Position numbers and translations under genes: made by a program
Notes under the pieces: generated by a model
Seen by the model: only the letters and a program-made list of their open reading frames with translations
Database searches by the model: none
Told to the model about the DNA's origin: nothing
NCBI GenBank assembly: GCA_029558515.1
Contig: JAKQEM010000040.1
Coordinates: 1-47,985, forward strand
Reading direction: 5' to 3'
Length of the DNA stretch: 47,985 nucleotides
DNA from: a bacterium
Lineage (GTDB): Bacteria > Patescibacteriota > Gracilibacteria > Peribacterales > Peribacteraceae
Shown: positions 24,102-32,961 of the stretch, in pieces
Position numbering within the stretch: position 1 is the stretch's first letter
How the letters are laid out: the number at the start of each line of letters is the position of its first letter

Positions 24102-25007
24102 ATGCCGGCATCCTCACATCATATTCCCGTTTTGCTCTCCACCGTGCTTGCCTCTCTTGCACCTCAATCCGGAGATAGTGTGCTCGATGCAACCTTGGGG
24201 TTGGGCGGGCATGCGGAAGCGTTGCTTCGGGCCACGTCTCCCCACGGCACATTGGTCGGTTTGGACGCCGATGCGAAAAATCTTGCGTCATCGCAGGAGC
24301 GGTTGTCTTCATTTGATGGCAGGACCACGTTTTATCACTGCAATTTCGGGAAACTTGCGCAGTTGCAGCTGCCTCCGTTTGACATCATCTTGGCGGATCT
24401 TGGTCTCAGTTCGCCGCACATCGATGATCCCGCTCGTGGATTCACCTTTCGTGAGCCTGCTCCCCTCGATCTTCGATTTGATTCCTCGACGGGGATGACG
24501 GCGTCGGAGCTTCTTCGTCAGTCCGATGTTTCTGCGATCAAAGTCATTCTGCGAGATTTCGGAGAGCTGTTTCGGGATGCGCATCGCCTTGCGATTACCC
24601 TTGCCGGTCAATCGTTTGAGAAGACGACGGATCTTGTGCATGCCGTGGAGCAACTCCTGGGATATCGTGCGAAGCGCATATTGCCGCAAATCTTTCAAGC
24701 ACTGCGCATCGCGGTGAATGACGAACTTACCATGCTGGACGCTTTTCTCGCGGAGGCGCCGCTCCTTCTCAAACCGGGAGGACGCATCGGCATGATCAGT
24801 TTTCACTCGCTGGAGGATCGGCGCGTAAAACAAGCATTTCGGGCGCTATCCACTTCCGTCAAGGATCCGGTGACCGGGCAGGTGGCGGTGCCTGCATCCT
24901 TTGTTGAGCTTTCCCGCAAACCGATGGTTGCATCGCCGGAGGAATGCGCGGATAATCCGAGAGCGCGCAGTGCAAAGTTTCGCGTTCTCCGTCGTGTTTC
25001 GTCCTGA
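24102..25007 (+). CDS. rsmH: 16S rRNA (cytosine-1402-N4)-methyltransferase
   Basis: 301 residues, the family length. SAM site DATLGLGGHAEALL and GLDADAKNL, then ILADLGLSSPHIDDPARGFTF, LPQIFQALRIAVNDE and GMISFHSLEDRRVKQAF. The ATG at 24102 follows an AAGGGGAG stretch. As in the dcw cluster, an ftsL-like gene follows 9 bases later, but mraZ upstream and ftsI downstream are absent. Confidence 0.95.
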   Translation: MPASSHHIPVLLSTVLASLAPQSGDSVLDATLGLGGHAEALLRATSPHGTLVGLDADAKNLASSQERLSSFDGRTTFYHCNFGKLAQLQLPPFDIILADLGLSSPHIDDPARGFTFREPAPLDLRFDSSTGMTASELLRQSDVSAIKVILRDFGELFRDAHRLAITLAGQSFEKTTDLVHAVEQLLGYRAKRILPQIFQALRIAVNDELTMLDAFLAEAPLLLKPGGRIGMISFHSLEDRRVKQAFRALSTSVKDPVTGQVAVPASFVELSRKPMVASPEECADNPRARSAKFRVLRRVSS

Positions 25008-25016
25008 AGTATTCCT

Positions 25017-25382
25017 GTGCTCAACCGTCTTCCCCAACGATCGCAGGCTTCCGTGCGCCGTTTGTCCCTCGGATCGCTCGTCGATCAGGGGACGGTGCTA
25101 CTGATGGCGGCCATTGGCTCTCTGATTTTGCTCCTGGCGCTTCTCATTCTTTTCCACGAGAACGCCAACGCCACCAAGGGCTACCGTCTGCGCACATTGG
25201 AGTACGAACGGTCCAAGTTGTTGCTGGAAAAAGAAGTATTGAAGATGCAGATTGCCGAGGAGCAATCACTGGAGACGCTGCAACAGGACAAGCACATTGT
25301 CAGTATGCCCCCGGCGCGCAGACCGCGATACGTGGACGGGGAGCGGGAGGTGGCAATGAAGAATCACCGGAACGCAGAGTAA
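25017..25382 (+). CDS. ftsL: FtsL-like cell division protein
   Basis: 121 residues from a GTG. Short cytosolic N-terminus, a single membrane helix (about 28-46), then a coiled coil (about 52-90) and a Pro/Arg-rich tail. Topology and its position right behind rsmH match FtsL, which bridges FtsB/FtsQ and the septal peptidoglycan synthase. The family has little sequence conservation, so the name rests on topology and context. Confidence 0.72.
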   Translation: MLNRLPQRSQASVRRLSLGSLVDQGTVLLMAAIGSLILLLALLILFHENANATKGYRLRTLEYERSKLLLEKEVLKMQIAEEQSLETLQQDKHIVSMPPARRPRYVDGEREVAMKNHRNAE

Positions 25383-25448
25383 GGATCTACAAAGACGATC
25401 GTGTTTGTTGAGCGTAGTTGGATATCTAGTTCTCCGTCGAACGTCTCC

Positions 25449-26858
25449 TCATAACGCCCTTCTGATCTGCACCGTGCGCGCGCTTCCGCCGATGGATTTG
25501 GCGTCGGTCACGGCGACGATGGCGGCGGTATCTTCGACGAGTCCCGCCTGGTCCACTGCTTGCAGTGCGCGCTGGAGCGTAATTTCCGGATCTTCATCGT
25601 AGGCGATGGTGAGCGGGATGACGCCGTGCGTGAGTTGCAGAGCATGCTTTACTTCCTCCGTTTCGGTGAATGCGATGATGGGAACGCCCGGGCGCAGGGT
25701 GCTGATGGCTTGGGCAGTTGCGCCGCTTTGCGTGATGACGAGGATGGCGGGAGCACGCAGGGACACAGCCATGCGAGCGGCGGCTTCCGCCAGCGCTTGA
25801 CGGTCGCCAAACGCACAGGCAAGAGGCAGCTGATCGTTCCGGTACGGCAGGTTCTTCTCGGTTTCGATGATCACGTGGGCCATGGCTCGGACGGACTCAT
25901 TGGGGAAGGCACCCGCCGCAGTTTCGGCGGACAGCATCGTTGCATCCGCCCGGGTGGTGACAGCGTGCGCGATGTCGGTCACTTCGGCGCGGGTGGGCAT
26001 GGGGCTCTTGATCATGCTCTCCAACATGTGCGTGGCGACGATGACAGGTTTGCCCGCCTGCCTGCACTTGGTGACGATTCTATCCTGCACGGCCGGAACG
26101 CGTTCGAAGGGAATCTCCACGCCCAAGTCGCCGCGCGCCACCATGACAGCGTCCGATGCCGCGATGATGGCATCGATGTTGTCCACCGCATGCCGCGTCT
26201 CCACTTTGGTGATGATGCGCAGATGGCCGCGCTTCTTGCGAATGTGCGCACGCACTTCTTCCACTTCGTCCGCGGTGCGAATGAAGGACAGTGCCACGAA
26301 ATCCGCCTGTTCCTCCATTGCCATATCCAAATCTTTCCAATCTTCCTCCGTGAGAGCCGGCAGGCTGACGAATGCGCCGGGAAGATTGACGTGGCGACGA
26401 GAGCCGATGGAACCCGCATTGCGCGCTTTCCCTACCGCCGCGCCGTCGTCGATCACGTCCACCAAATCGAAAACGATGTTGCCGTTGTCCAGAATGATCG
26501 CTTCCGCATCCGTGACGTCTTTCCCGATGAATGGATAGTTCACGCGAATGACAGGCATCGTGCGCTCTTTCGCTTCGGCAAACGTGAACAGTACTTCTTG
26601 TCCTGCCGTAATCGCGATGGGTTCTTTGACATCGCTCGTGCGAATATCGGATCCGCGGTTGTCCGTGATGGTGGCGATGGAGAGTCCGTGTCGTTCATTC
26701 AGCGCGCGGACCATGCGGACGGCCGTTCGATGCGACTCGTCGTTTCCGTGAGAGAGGTTGATGCGGGCGATGTCCATGCCTTCCTTTGCAAGCGCCAGCA
26801 ATTTCTCCTCCGTATCGCTGGAGGGACCCAGGGTGCAAATGATTTTTGTGAGACGCAT
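25449..26858 (-). CDS. pyk: Pyruvate kinase
   Basis: 469 residues from MRLTKIICTLGPSS. Present are ARINLSHG, the catalytic Lys/Glu in IITKVETRHAVDNID, the metal/substrate motif VMVARGDLGVEIP, ATHMLESM (Gln of ATQMLESM replaced by His) and SAETAAGAFP. A C-terminal allosteric domain follows. The usual DTKGPEIRTG loop reads DNRGSDIRTS. It makes pyruvate and ATP from PEP. An upstream in-frame ATG at 26915 is less likely, because MRLTKI is the family start. Confidence 0.93.
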   Translation of the reverse strand: MRLTKIICTLGPSSDTEEKLLALAKEGMDIARINLSHGNDESHRTAVRMVRALNERHGLSIATITDNRGSDIRTSDVKEPIAITAGQEVLFTFAEAKERTMPVIRVNYPFIGKDVTDAEAIILDNGNIVFDLVDVIDDGAAVGKARNAGSIGSRRHVNLPGAFVSLPALTEEDWKDLDMAMEEQADFVALSFIRTADEVEEVRAHIRKKRGHLRIITKVETRHAVDNIDAIIAASDAVMVARGDLGVEIPFERVPAVQDRIVTKCRQAGKPVIVATHMLESMIKSPMPTRAEVTDIAHAVTTRADATMLSAETAAGAFPNESVRAMAHVIIETEKNLPYRNDQLPLACAFGDRQALAEAAARMAVSLRAPAILVITQSGATAQAISTLRPGVPIIAFTETEEVKHALQLTHGVIPLTIAYDEDPEITLQRALQAVDQAGLVEDTAAIVAVTDAKSIGGSARTVQIRRAL

Positions 26859-26959
26859 GGACGGGTGAGATGGATGTACTGCACATATCATAGCGGAAAT
26901 GCCGTTTTTCACCAAGGGAGAGTCTGGAAGGGATTTCTATGGTGTGGTATACTGCTTAG

Positions 26960-28357
26960 ATGCCTCTGCACAAAAAAATGCAGGCGACACTGATAGCACT
27001 CAGCATGGGGCTGATTCTCGGTGTCTTCGTATTTCAAGCAGAAATTGCGTTGCGGGATTCCATCGGAAGCAAACAGTGGACGATGCATCGCCAGATTGCA
27101 TTCGGGTATGGAGAGCCGGTTTGCCCCAACGGCGTGGTCGAAGCCGGGGAGGAATGTGACGATGACAATACCGACAATACGGATTATTGCGTCGGTTCCT
27201 GTCAGGATGCCGAGTGCGGCGATACGTACGTGTGTTCCGATGCGCTCACGTGCATCACCGGCCCGACGGGCGGCGTGGAAGCATGTGATGACGGGAACGT
27301 TTCGAATTTGGATGCTTGTCTCACTACATGTGCGCAGGCCGCGTGCGGCGACGGGTACGTGGAGACGGGCGTTGAGGACTGTGACGACGGCAATGAAATT
27401 CCGGCAGACGGCTGCGAACCGGTGACGTGTACGGTGACGGACGGATATTCCTGCACGGGAACCGCGCCGAGCGTCTGCACGCAAAACAGCTCTTCCAGCG
27501 TCGCGTCTTCCTCCGTTGCGCCTGATTCCTCCTCAGTAGCACCCGATTCGTCCTCTGCAGAACCGGATTCCTCTTCCGCAGCTCCGGATTCCTCTTCCGC
27601 AGCTCCGGATTCCTCTTCAGTAGCACCCGATTCGTCCTCTGCAGAACCGGATTCCTCTTCCGCCATTCCGGATTCCTCTTCAGTAGCACCCGATTCGTCC
27701 TCTGCAGAACCGGATTCCTCTTCAGTAGCACCCGATTCCTCTTCCGCAGCTCCGGATTCCTCCTCCGTGGTCCCTGACTCCTCTTCGCCTTCTTCGGTGC
27801 TTGCGCCTTCTTCATCCGAGGCGACGGGCGGCGGTGGCATTGCGGGCGGCCATACCTTTACACCGTATCCAAAGATTCCAGTACAGGACATCACCGTGGG
27901 ATGCGGCAACGGCATCGTGGAACCGGACGGAGGTGAAGAGTGTGACATCGGGAGAATGAATGGCGTTTCTCCCTCTTGCAGTATTGCTTGTAAGTCGGCG
28001 TTCTGCGGTGACGGTATCGTGCAGCCGGAAACGGAAGAGTGCGAGCCGGATCGTGGCGGTGACGGATCCTACGTCCTGCCTCCTTGCGGTGGAAAATTGT
28101 GCTTGCCTCCTACCTGCGATGCATCGCAGTGTTATGGTGGCTGCCGTTGGGTGTTTTCTCCGAAGTGCGCCGCCGGACGGAAAACCTCTATGTCTCCCAT
28201 TCCTTCCGCCGATTTTCGCGCAAGTCTCCTGGGAGGAAGCAATCAGCTGCCGGGAGAGGACGTGCCGGTCGTCGGGAACGAGTCATGGTTGATGCGTCTC
28301 CTGGAGTCGGTGCTCAATGCCATTGATTCCTTTTTCCGGGTGATGACGGGCAGATGA
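26960..28357 (+). CDS. Secreted DUF4215 Cys-rich protein with (PDSSSxx)13 stalk
   Basis: 465 residues. An N-terminal hydrophobic segment (about 10-28) acts as a signal or anchor. Cys-rich repeats follow, of the form CGDGYVETGVEDCDDGN...DGC (about 52-170 and again 310-375), as in DUF4215/Myxococcus Cys-rich repeats. Between them lies a stalk of 13 heptapeptides PDSSS[AV][AEIV]. There is a second Cys cluster near 370-400 and a hydrophobic helix near the C-terminus. Probably a cell-surface protein whose stalk length can change by slippage. Confidence 0.85.
   Translation: MPLHKKMQATLIALSMGLILGVFVFQAEIALRDSIGSKQWTMHRQIAFGYGEPVCPNGVVEAGEECDDDNTDNTDYCVGSCQDAECGDTYVCSDALTCITGPTGGVEACDDGNVSNLDACLTTCAQAACGDGYVETGVEDCDDGNEIPADGCEPVTCTVTDGYSCTGTAPSVCTQNSSSSVASSSVAPDSSSVAPDSSSAEPDSSSAAPDSSSAAPDSSSVAPDSSSAEPDSSSAIPDSSSVAPDSSSAEPDSSSVAPDSSSAAPDSSSVVPDSSSPSSVLAPSSSEATGGGGIAGGHTFTPYPKIPVQDITVGCGNGIVEPDGGEECDIGRMNGVSPSCSIACKSAFCGDGIVQPETEECEPDRGGDGSYVLPPCGGKLCLPPTCDASQCYGGCRWVFSPKCAAGRKTSMSPIPSADFRASLLGGSNQLPGEDVPVVGNESWLMRLLESVLNAIDSFFRVMTGR
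27515..27787 (+). repeat. 21-bp tandem repeat, 13 copies
   Basis: 273 bases equal exactly 13 units of 21 bp encoding (V/A)(A/E/I/V)PDSSS. Units differ at a few codon positions but keep the frame, and higher-order blocks recur within the array. Confidence 0.95.
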
Positions 28358-28372
28358 CGCACCGGGAAAAAA
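28331..28372. terminator. Terminator-like hairpin overlapping the DUF4215 gene end
   Basis: TTTTTCCGGGTG pairs with CACCGGGAAAAA with one central mismatch. The stop codon lies in the loop. A- and T-tracts at the stem foot suit termination in both directions. Confidence 0.45.
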
Positions 28373-28442
28373 GTCCTTCATTTCGCTGCTTTCCGCGTCC
28401 GTCACGTGTAGTCTCCGACCTCTTATTCTTTCCGATTTTCCG

Positions 28443-28562
28443 ATGGACATGTTCAATCAAATTCTTCCGGTTCTCATATTCTTTAATGCGGCCGTTTTGA
28501 TGTTCCATCTGACCCGTCATCGTGCTCCATTGATGCAGGAGGAGACTGGAAGCGAGAAATAA
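28443..28562 (+). CDS. Small single-span membrane peptide
   Basis: 39 residues starting MDMFNQILPVLIFFNAAV: one membrane helix followed by a His/Arg then Glu-rich tail, ending at TAA. The layout (short N-terminus, helix, charged tail) looks deliberate, but no ribosome site or homolog is known to me. It lies in the 288-base gap between the DUF4215 gene and tRNA-Arg. Confidence 0.35.
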   Translation: MDMFNQILPVLIFFNAAVLMFHLTRHRAPLMQEETGSEK

Positions 28563-28645
28563 GATCCCGGGCTTTAGCATCGAAGTCGATCTTCTCTGTA
28601 TTCACGGCATGCAATGAGCGAGTCTTCAGGAGCGAATGAGTCGAA

Positions 28646-28722
28646 TGGTACCCCGGACAGGATTCGAACCTGTGACCCGCAGCTTAGAAGGCTGCTGCTC
28701 TATCCACCTGAGCTACCGGGGC
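28646..28722 (-). tRNA. tRNA-Arg(UCU)
   Basis: On the minus strand GCCCCGG pairs with CCGGGGT (G-T at the first pair), with encoded CCA. The anticodon stem-loop is GCAGC-CTTCTAA-GCTGC with anticodon TCT. The T-arm is CAGGTTCGAATCCTG. Confidence 0.93.
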
Positions 28723-28866
28723 TTGCCGTATGAGAAGGATCTGAATGCTTTCCGTCCGGAGTTCCACGCATCGGACTAGAGCGGAGCTACGGAACACAGA
28801 CTCAGTATAGACGCCGGCCCGATGGCTTGTATACTTCCGTCAGCCCCTCTTTTCACCCCATACTCC

Positions 28867-29580
28867 ATGACTCCCTACAAGCGCGTGATGCTCAAAATTT
28901 CCGGAGAAGCGATGTCAAAAGAAGGTAAGGGGCAAGGAATTCACCAGCCGACCTTGTATGAAGTGGCCCGGTCCATCGCAGCGGTAGCGAAGCAGGGAAT
29001 GCAGGTGGTGGTTGTGACGGGCGGAGGGAACATTTGGCGCTATCGAGATACGACCGGCGTGGGCATCGAACGGACGGCCAGCGACATGATGGGTATGCTT
29101 GCGACCGTGATGAACGCCGTCGCCCTGCAGACCGCGTTGGAGCACCACGGGGTGGATACGCGCATTCTTTCCGCCGTGCAGGTGCCGCAGATCGCGGAGC
29201 CGTACATTCGTCGCCGCGCCATTCGTCACCTGGAGAAGGGCCGTGTGGTGCTTTGCGCGGGAGGAACGGGCAATCCTTTTTTTACGACGGATTCCGCAGC
29301 CGCCTTGCGCGCGCTGGAACTGGGTTGCGACTGTTTGCTCAAGGCGACCAATGTTGATGGCATCTATGACAAGGATCCCAATGAACACAAGGATGCACAA
29401 CTCTTGAAGACACTGACGTACCGGGATGCATTGGAACAGCACCTCAATGTGATGGACCAGGCGGCGTTCAGCCTTTGTCAGGATCAAAATCTTCCCATTC
29501 GCGTGTTCAATTTCTCCGATCGGTCCAACCTGTTGAAAGCGGCGATGGGGGAAGATATCGGGACGGTGGTGGGAGCGTAG
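28867..29580 (+). CDS. pyrH: UMP kinase
   Basis: 237 residues, usual length. VMLKISGEAMS at the start, VTGGGNIWRY, RTASDMMGMLATVMNA, FFTTDSAAALRALE and KATNVDGIYDKDP mark an amino-acid-kinase-fold UMP kinase. It phosphorylates UMP to UDP. pyrH-frr order is conserved across bacteria, but rpsB-tsf are not upstream. The ATG at 28867 is chosen over the frame start at 28822 by family alignment. Confidence 0.96.
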   Translation: MTPYKRVMLKISGEAMSKEGKGQGIHQPTLYEVARSIAAVAKQGMQVVVVTGGGNIWRYRDTTGVGIERTASDMMGMLATVMNAVALQTALEHHGVDTRILSAVQVPQIAEPYIRRRAIRHLEKGRVVLCAGGTGNPFFTTDSAAALRALELGCDCLLKATNVDGIYDKDPNEHKDAQLLKTLTYRDALEQHLNVMDQAAFSLCQDQNLPIRVFNFSDRSNLLKAAMGEDIGTVVGA

Positions 29581-29585
29581 GGACG

Positions 29586-29640
29586 AAGGATTACAAGGAC
29601 TACAAGGACTACAAGGAAATTTGAAATCTTTGTAATCCTT
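29586..29640. repeat. Nonamer repeats with hairpin between pyrH and frr
   Basis: AAGGATTAC, AAGGACTAC, AAGGACTAC, AAGGAAAT in tandem. The first unit pairs perfectly over 11 bp (AAGGATTACAA, 29586-29596) with TTGTAATCCTT at 29630-29640. Confidence 0.7.
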
Positions 29641-29703
29641 GATTTCTTTGTCATCCTTTTTCCTGTCTTGGTACCACTTCAATTCGTGCTACAATCGGGT
29701 CCT

Positions 29704-30246
29704 ATGCCAGACGCACGCATCTCCGCTTTTCATGCGGAAGTCGACAAGGTGATTCAGTATCTTCTCGCCGAGTATGCCAAGCTCCAGACGGGCCGCGCGA
29801 ATGCGTCGCTGGTGGAGCACATTGACGTGGACGTGTACGGGCAGAAGATGCAGATGCGCGCCGTCGCCGGCATCAGCATTTCGGATGGCAGAACCATCGT
29901 CATCCAGCCATGGGATCGCAGCGCATTGCAGGCGGTGGAGAAAGCGATACGGCAGGCGGATATCGGGATCAATCCGGTCAATGACGGATCGGTGATTCGT
30001 CTCAATCTTCCTCCGATGACGGAGGAGCGCAGGCAGCAGCTCGTGAAGATCGTGCAGAAACTGTCCGAAGAAGCGCGCATCTCGGTGCGTCAGGCGCGTC
30101 AGAAAGCGCATGATGACATCAAAGGAGAATCCAATGAAACATTGCGCGACAGTTTGCAGGATCAGTTGCAGAAGGAGGTGGACGGCGCCAACGCGCGCAT
30201 CGATGAAGCGAAGGAGAAGAAGGAGGAAGAGGTGATGAAGGTGTAG
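29704..30246 (+). CDS. frr: Ribosome recycling factor
   Basis: 180 residues. Family features are LQTGRANASLVEHIDVDVYG, AGISISDGRTIVIQPWD, IGINPVNDGSVIRLNLPPMTEERR and a long C-terminal helix with RQARQKAHDDIKG. With EF-G it splits post-termination ribosomes. The start at 29704 matches the family N-terminus. Confidence 0.96.
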   Translation: MPDARISAFHAEVDKVIQYLLAEYAKLQTGRANASLVEHIDVDVYGQKMQMRAVAGISISDGRTIVIQPWDRSALQAVEKAIRQADIGINPVNDGSVIRLNLPPMTEERRQQLVKIVQKLSEEARISVRQARQKAHDDIKGESNETLRDSLQDQLQKEVDGANARIDEAKEKKEEEVMKV

Positions 30247-30350
30247 CGAGAGGTGGGAAAAGTGAGGAAAGGCAGAAAAGGCAGAGATGGTTCATAAAGG
30301 AACGAATGCCACATATTGACAAATCATTATAAATCATTTATCATTTATCT

Positions 30351-30995
30351 ATGGATAAACTCAATGAGGGGTATACCATTCCTATCCAGAGGCAACCAAG
30401 TCCTGATGGGCAATTAAATTCTTCTTCGCATGTCAGTCGAAGACGTTTTCTGTCTTCAATTGCCACAGCCACGCTATTTGGTGGGATTGCTTGTCGCCCA
30501 AGATCTGAATTGGCAATTACTGCACAACGTTTCAGAGATGCGGATAGAGAAGTTATTGGTCCATTGCCTGACATTGACACAGTTCGATCAGTCATTTCTC
30601 GTGATTATAAGAATGTGCGCGATTTGAATGTGAAACCTATTGGTACGGCAATATGTAGCTCATGTTTTTCTGAAGGATTTAACAAAGCAAACAAAGGTGA
30701 AATATTCAAAGTACACTATTCTCTGTGTCTTAGACCTTCTTTTCAACATAACAATACTACCATTCCAGAGATTTTAGCTTTCTCCGTTCAATATAATGAT
30801 CAATCTCAATGGCCAGAATATCTTCAAGGAGTGCAAGTTTCATTTTTTTGTGCGGGCATGAAAATTGCCTCCGGAGTAACAGGTCGGTCTGGTAATGTAG
30901 AAATTGAGATCAATCCTGAGGATGCCCATGGGCCATTCTCAGTTCAAATTGATTCTGTTGATGAAATGAGATGGAGCGATGCCTATGGAAATTAG
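30351..30995 (+). CDS. Putative Tat-exported lipoprotein, AT-rich
   Basis: 214 residues. A twin-arginine signal SRRRFLSSIATATLFGGIAC (about 29-48) combines an RRxFL motif with a lipobox Cys. The mature part has a CSSC pair near 102-105 and a beta-sandwich-like C-terminus (GVQVSFFCAGMKIASGVTGRSGNVEIEI), similar in look to carboxypeptidase-regulatory/CNA-B modules. GC content is clearly below that of the neighbours. The function is unknown. No tatABC genes are in the window. Confidence 0.65.
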   Translation: MDKLNEGYTIPIQRQPSPDGQLNSSSHVSRRRFLSSIATATLFGGIACRPRSELAITAQRFRDADREVIGPLPDIDTVRSVISRDYKNVRDLNVKPIGTAICSSCFSEGFNKANKGEIFKVHYSLCLRPSFQHNNTTIPEILAFSVQYNDQSQWPEYLQGVQVSFFCAGMKIASGVTGRSGNVEIEINPEDAHGPFSVQIDSVDEMRWSDAYGN

Positions 30996-31153
30996 TTGAT
31001 CCAATTGCGCACTTACTTACGCCGATTCGAAGATGGCGGGTTGGGTTTTCGTTTACTTCCTGGATATCGATGAGCAGGGCCATTCGTACACGACGCATAC
31101 ATCGACGTGGCCAATGGTTAGTATGAGGTCATCGCAGCTATACTGCCGTCGCT

Positions 31154-31606
31154 ATGCCTGCACTTCGACTGATGGCTCATAACATCCGTTCCCTCTGGAA
31201 CGTGGGAGCGTTCTTCCGGACGTGCGACGCTTTGGGGGTAGAGCATCTGTATCTGACGGGGTACACCGCCCATCCGCCGCGCAAGGAGATTACGAAGACC
31301 GCCATTGGCGCGGAGCAGTGGGTGCCGTGGGAGCACAGTCGCGATCCGCTTCCCATTATTCAATCCTTGAAGCAAGAGGGGTGGCAGATCGTGTCATTGG
31401 AACTCACTCCCGATGCCGTCGATCTGGCGACTTTTGTGCCGATGGAAAAGGTGTGTCTCGTCGTCGGGCATGAATTGACGGGGGTGCTGGAAGGCATTCT
31501 CGCGCTCAGTGACGCAGTCGTGCAGATTCCCATGCTCGGAAAAAAAGAGTCCCTGAATGTGTCCGTGGCGACGGGGATCGCGCTATGGCGGTTAGGAACA
31601 CAGTAG
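31154..31606 (+). CDS. SpoU/TrmH-family RNA 2'-O-methyltransferase
   Basis: 150 residues, a minimal SPOUT domain without an N-terminal RNA-binding extension. Motif 1 is NIRSLWNVGAFFRTCDALGV, motif 2 VCLVVGHELTGV and motif 3 IPMLGKKESLNVSVATGIALW, which form the trefoil-knot SAM site. The RNA target (tRNA or rRNA) cannot be told from the sequence. Confidence 0.9.
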   Translation: MPALRLMAHNIRSLWNVGAFFRTCDALGVEHLYLTGYTAHPPRKEITKTAIGAEQWVPWEHSRDPLPIIQSLKQEGWQIVSLELTPDAVDLATFVPMEKVCLVVGHELTGVLEGILALSDAVVQIPMLGKKESLNVSVATGIALWRLGTQ

Positions 31607-31678
31607 ATGTTCAGAACGCGTATGCATCGCCCCGCGATGGTGAGCGTGTTGCGGATTCCACAAGCCTAATGCATCAAT

Positions 31679-32875
31679 CTACGCCACCTGCTTGAACCGT
31701 TCCCATTTGACCGAGAGCACTGCGCCGAAGCCTGCGAAGACCGCGAGGACGACGATGATCCAGCCGAGGAACGGGATGACCCAGAGGAATTTCAGCAGGA
31801 TCCAGATGCCAAGCGCCGCGAAGTAGACCGCGACAGGGTGCCAGGGCTTCTTCTTGGTCGACCATTGCTTTTCCGCCCAGCGTGCCAGCACCATCGCCGT
31901 GAGGATTTGTGCGAAGAGCAGCGTGAGAAAGTAGCACGCAGCCACTGCCAGCGCGAGCGGCAGACCGATGATCGTGATCATGAGGAGCAGGATGACGATG
32001 GGCGTGAGGAGGAAGAAGATAAGACCCCACAGCACACTCATGCCGGGTCCGGTGCGCAGGCGCATCGCACTGTCGATGATGAATGTGCGGGTGGAGAACT
32101 GGAACACGGCGATGCTGAGCGCGGCGGAAAAGAGCGCAAACAGAGAGATGATGCCGAGGATGCCGACGACGCCTGCGGACGTGGGTTCCTCCTCTGACAC
32201 CGGTTCCCGCATTTTCAATGCTTCATCGTACACAGAGGTTCCGGCGACGCTCGCACCGATCTCCTGCACACCGCTCCGGCTCCAGTAGCGAAGTTCCCCT
32301 CCGATACGGGCCGCCGGATCGATCGTGAGTTTTTTTGCCGCAGCAATGGCATTGCCGCCTACGCTTCCGCGCAGCGTGATGTTTTCTCCGCGCAAGTCGG
32401 CTGTTCCCGTCGATGTTCCCAAATAGACGATGTCCTCTCCGGAGACTTTTGCGTTTCCGCGGATCGTTCCCTCGATGCGCACCATTCCGCCTCCCAGCAG
32501 CAGATTGCCTTCGATGACGGCGTCGGGTCCGACGTATACCGTACCTCCCGCCAATAGAAGATCTCCGCCGATCGTGCCGTTCACCGTCACGTTCCCTCCT
32601 GCGATGCGTACGTCATCGCCCACGGCGCCGTTAATCGTCAGATTCGATCCGGCTGCGAGCACATCACCGCCCACATCCGCCTGCACCGTGATTTGGTTCC
32701 CCGCAATGAATAAATCGTCCGGCACCGATTCCGTGACGTTGAGAAAATTGCCTGCCGTGTAGATGTCATTGCCCAGTTGCATCTTCGCCGCGTTGTCGTC
32801 GTTGCTGAATTGCTGCGCTGCGACGGCGACGGGGATCAGAAAGAGGACGGATGAGAGAGTGAGGAGGCGCTTCAT
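31679..32875 (-). CDS. Bactofilin-like beta-helix protein with C-terminal membrane domain
   Basis: 398 residues. There is a signal peptide (1-20). From about 45 to 210 a series of six-residue-like repeats rich in Gly/Ala/Asn (GGDVLAAGSNLTINGAVGDDVRIAGGNVTVNG...) predicts a right-handed beta helix as in polymer-forming bactofilins. Four membrane helices follow (about 240-390). Probably an envelope-anchored scaffold with the helix outside the cell. The start at MKRLLTL is chosen by the signal peptide. Confidence 0.8.
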   Translation of the reverse strand: MKRLLTLSSVLFLIPVAVAAQQFSNDDNAAKMQLGNDIYTAGNFLNVTESVPDDLFIAGNQITVQADVGGDVLAAGSNLTINGAVGDDVRIAGGNVTVNGTIGGDLLLAGGTVYVGPDAVIEGNLLLGGGMVRIEGTIRGNAKVSGEDIVYLGTSTGTADLRGENITLRGSVGGNAIAAAKKLTIDPAARIGGELRYWSRSGVQEIGASVAGTSVYDEALKMREPVSEEEPTSAGVVGILGIISLFALFSAALSIAVFQFSTRTFIIDSAMRLRTGPGMSVLWGLIFFLLTPIVILLLMITIIGLPLALAVAACYFLTLLFAQILTAMVLARWAEKQWSTKKKPWHPVAVYFAALGIWILLKFLWVIPFLGWIIVVLAVFAGFGAVLSVKWERFKQVA

Positions 32876-32961
32876 GGAAGGTGGGGAATGTTCAATGTTC
32901 GATAGTACGCGCTTTGCGTCTGAAGTACATTGCGTACGGGAGAATTTTTGTTCACAAACAC

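Noticed and set aside
27515-27787. Regular repeats as a possible CRISPR array
   Set aside because: The units are contiguous, without unique spacers, and are read in frame as PDSSSxx; no cas genes are present.
28314-28580. Minus-strand 88-codon frame near tRNA-Arg
   Set aside because: It overlaps the end of the DUF4215 gene and a terminator-like hairpin; the plus-strand 39-residue frame looks more protein-like.
31838-32197. Long plus-strand frames opposite the bactofilin-like gene
   Set aside because: Compositionally they are shadows of the minus-strand gene, rich in Arg/Glu/Asp, without a recognisable fold.
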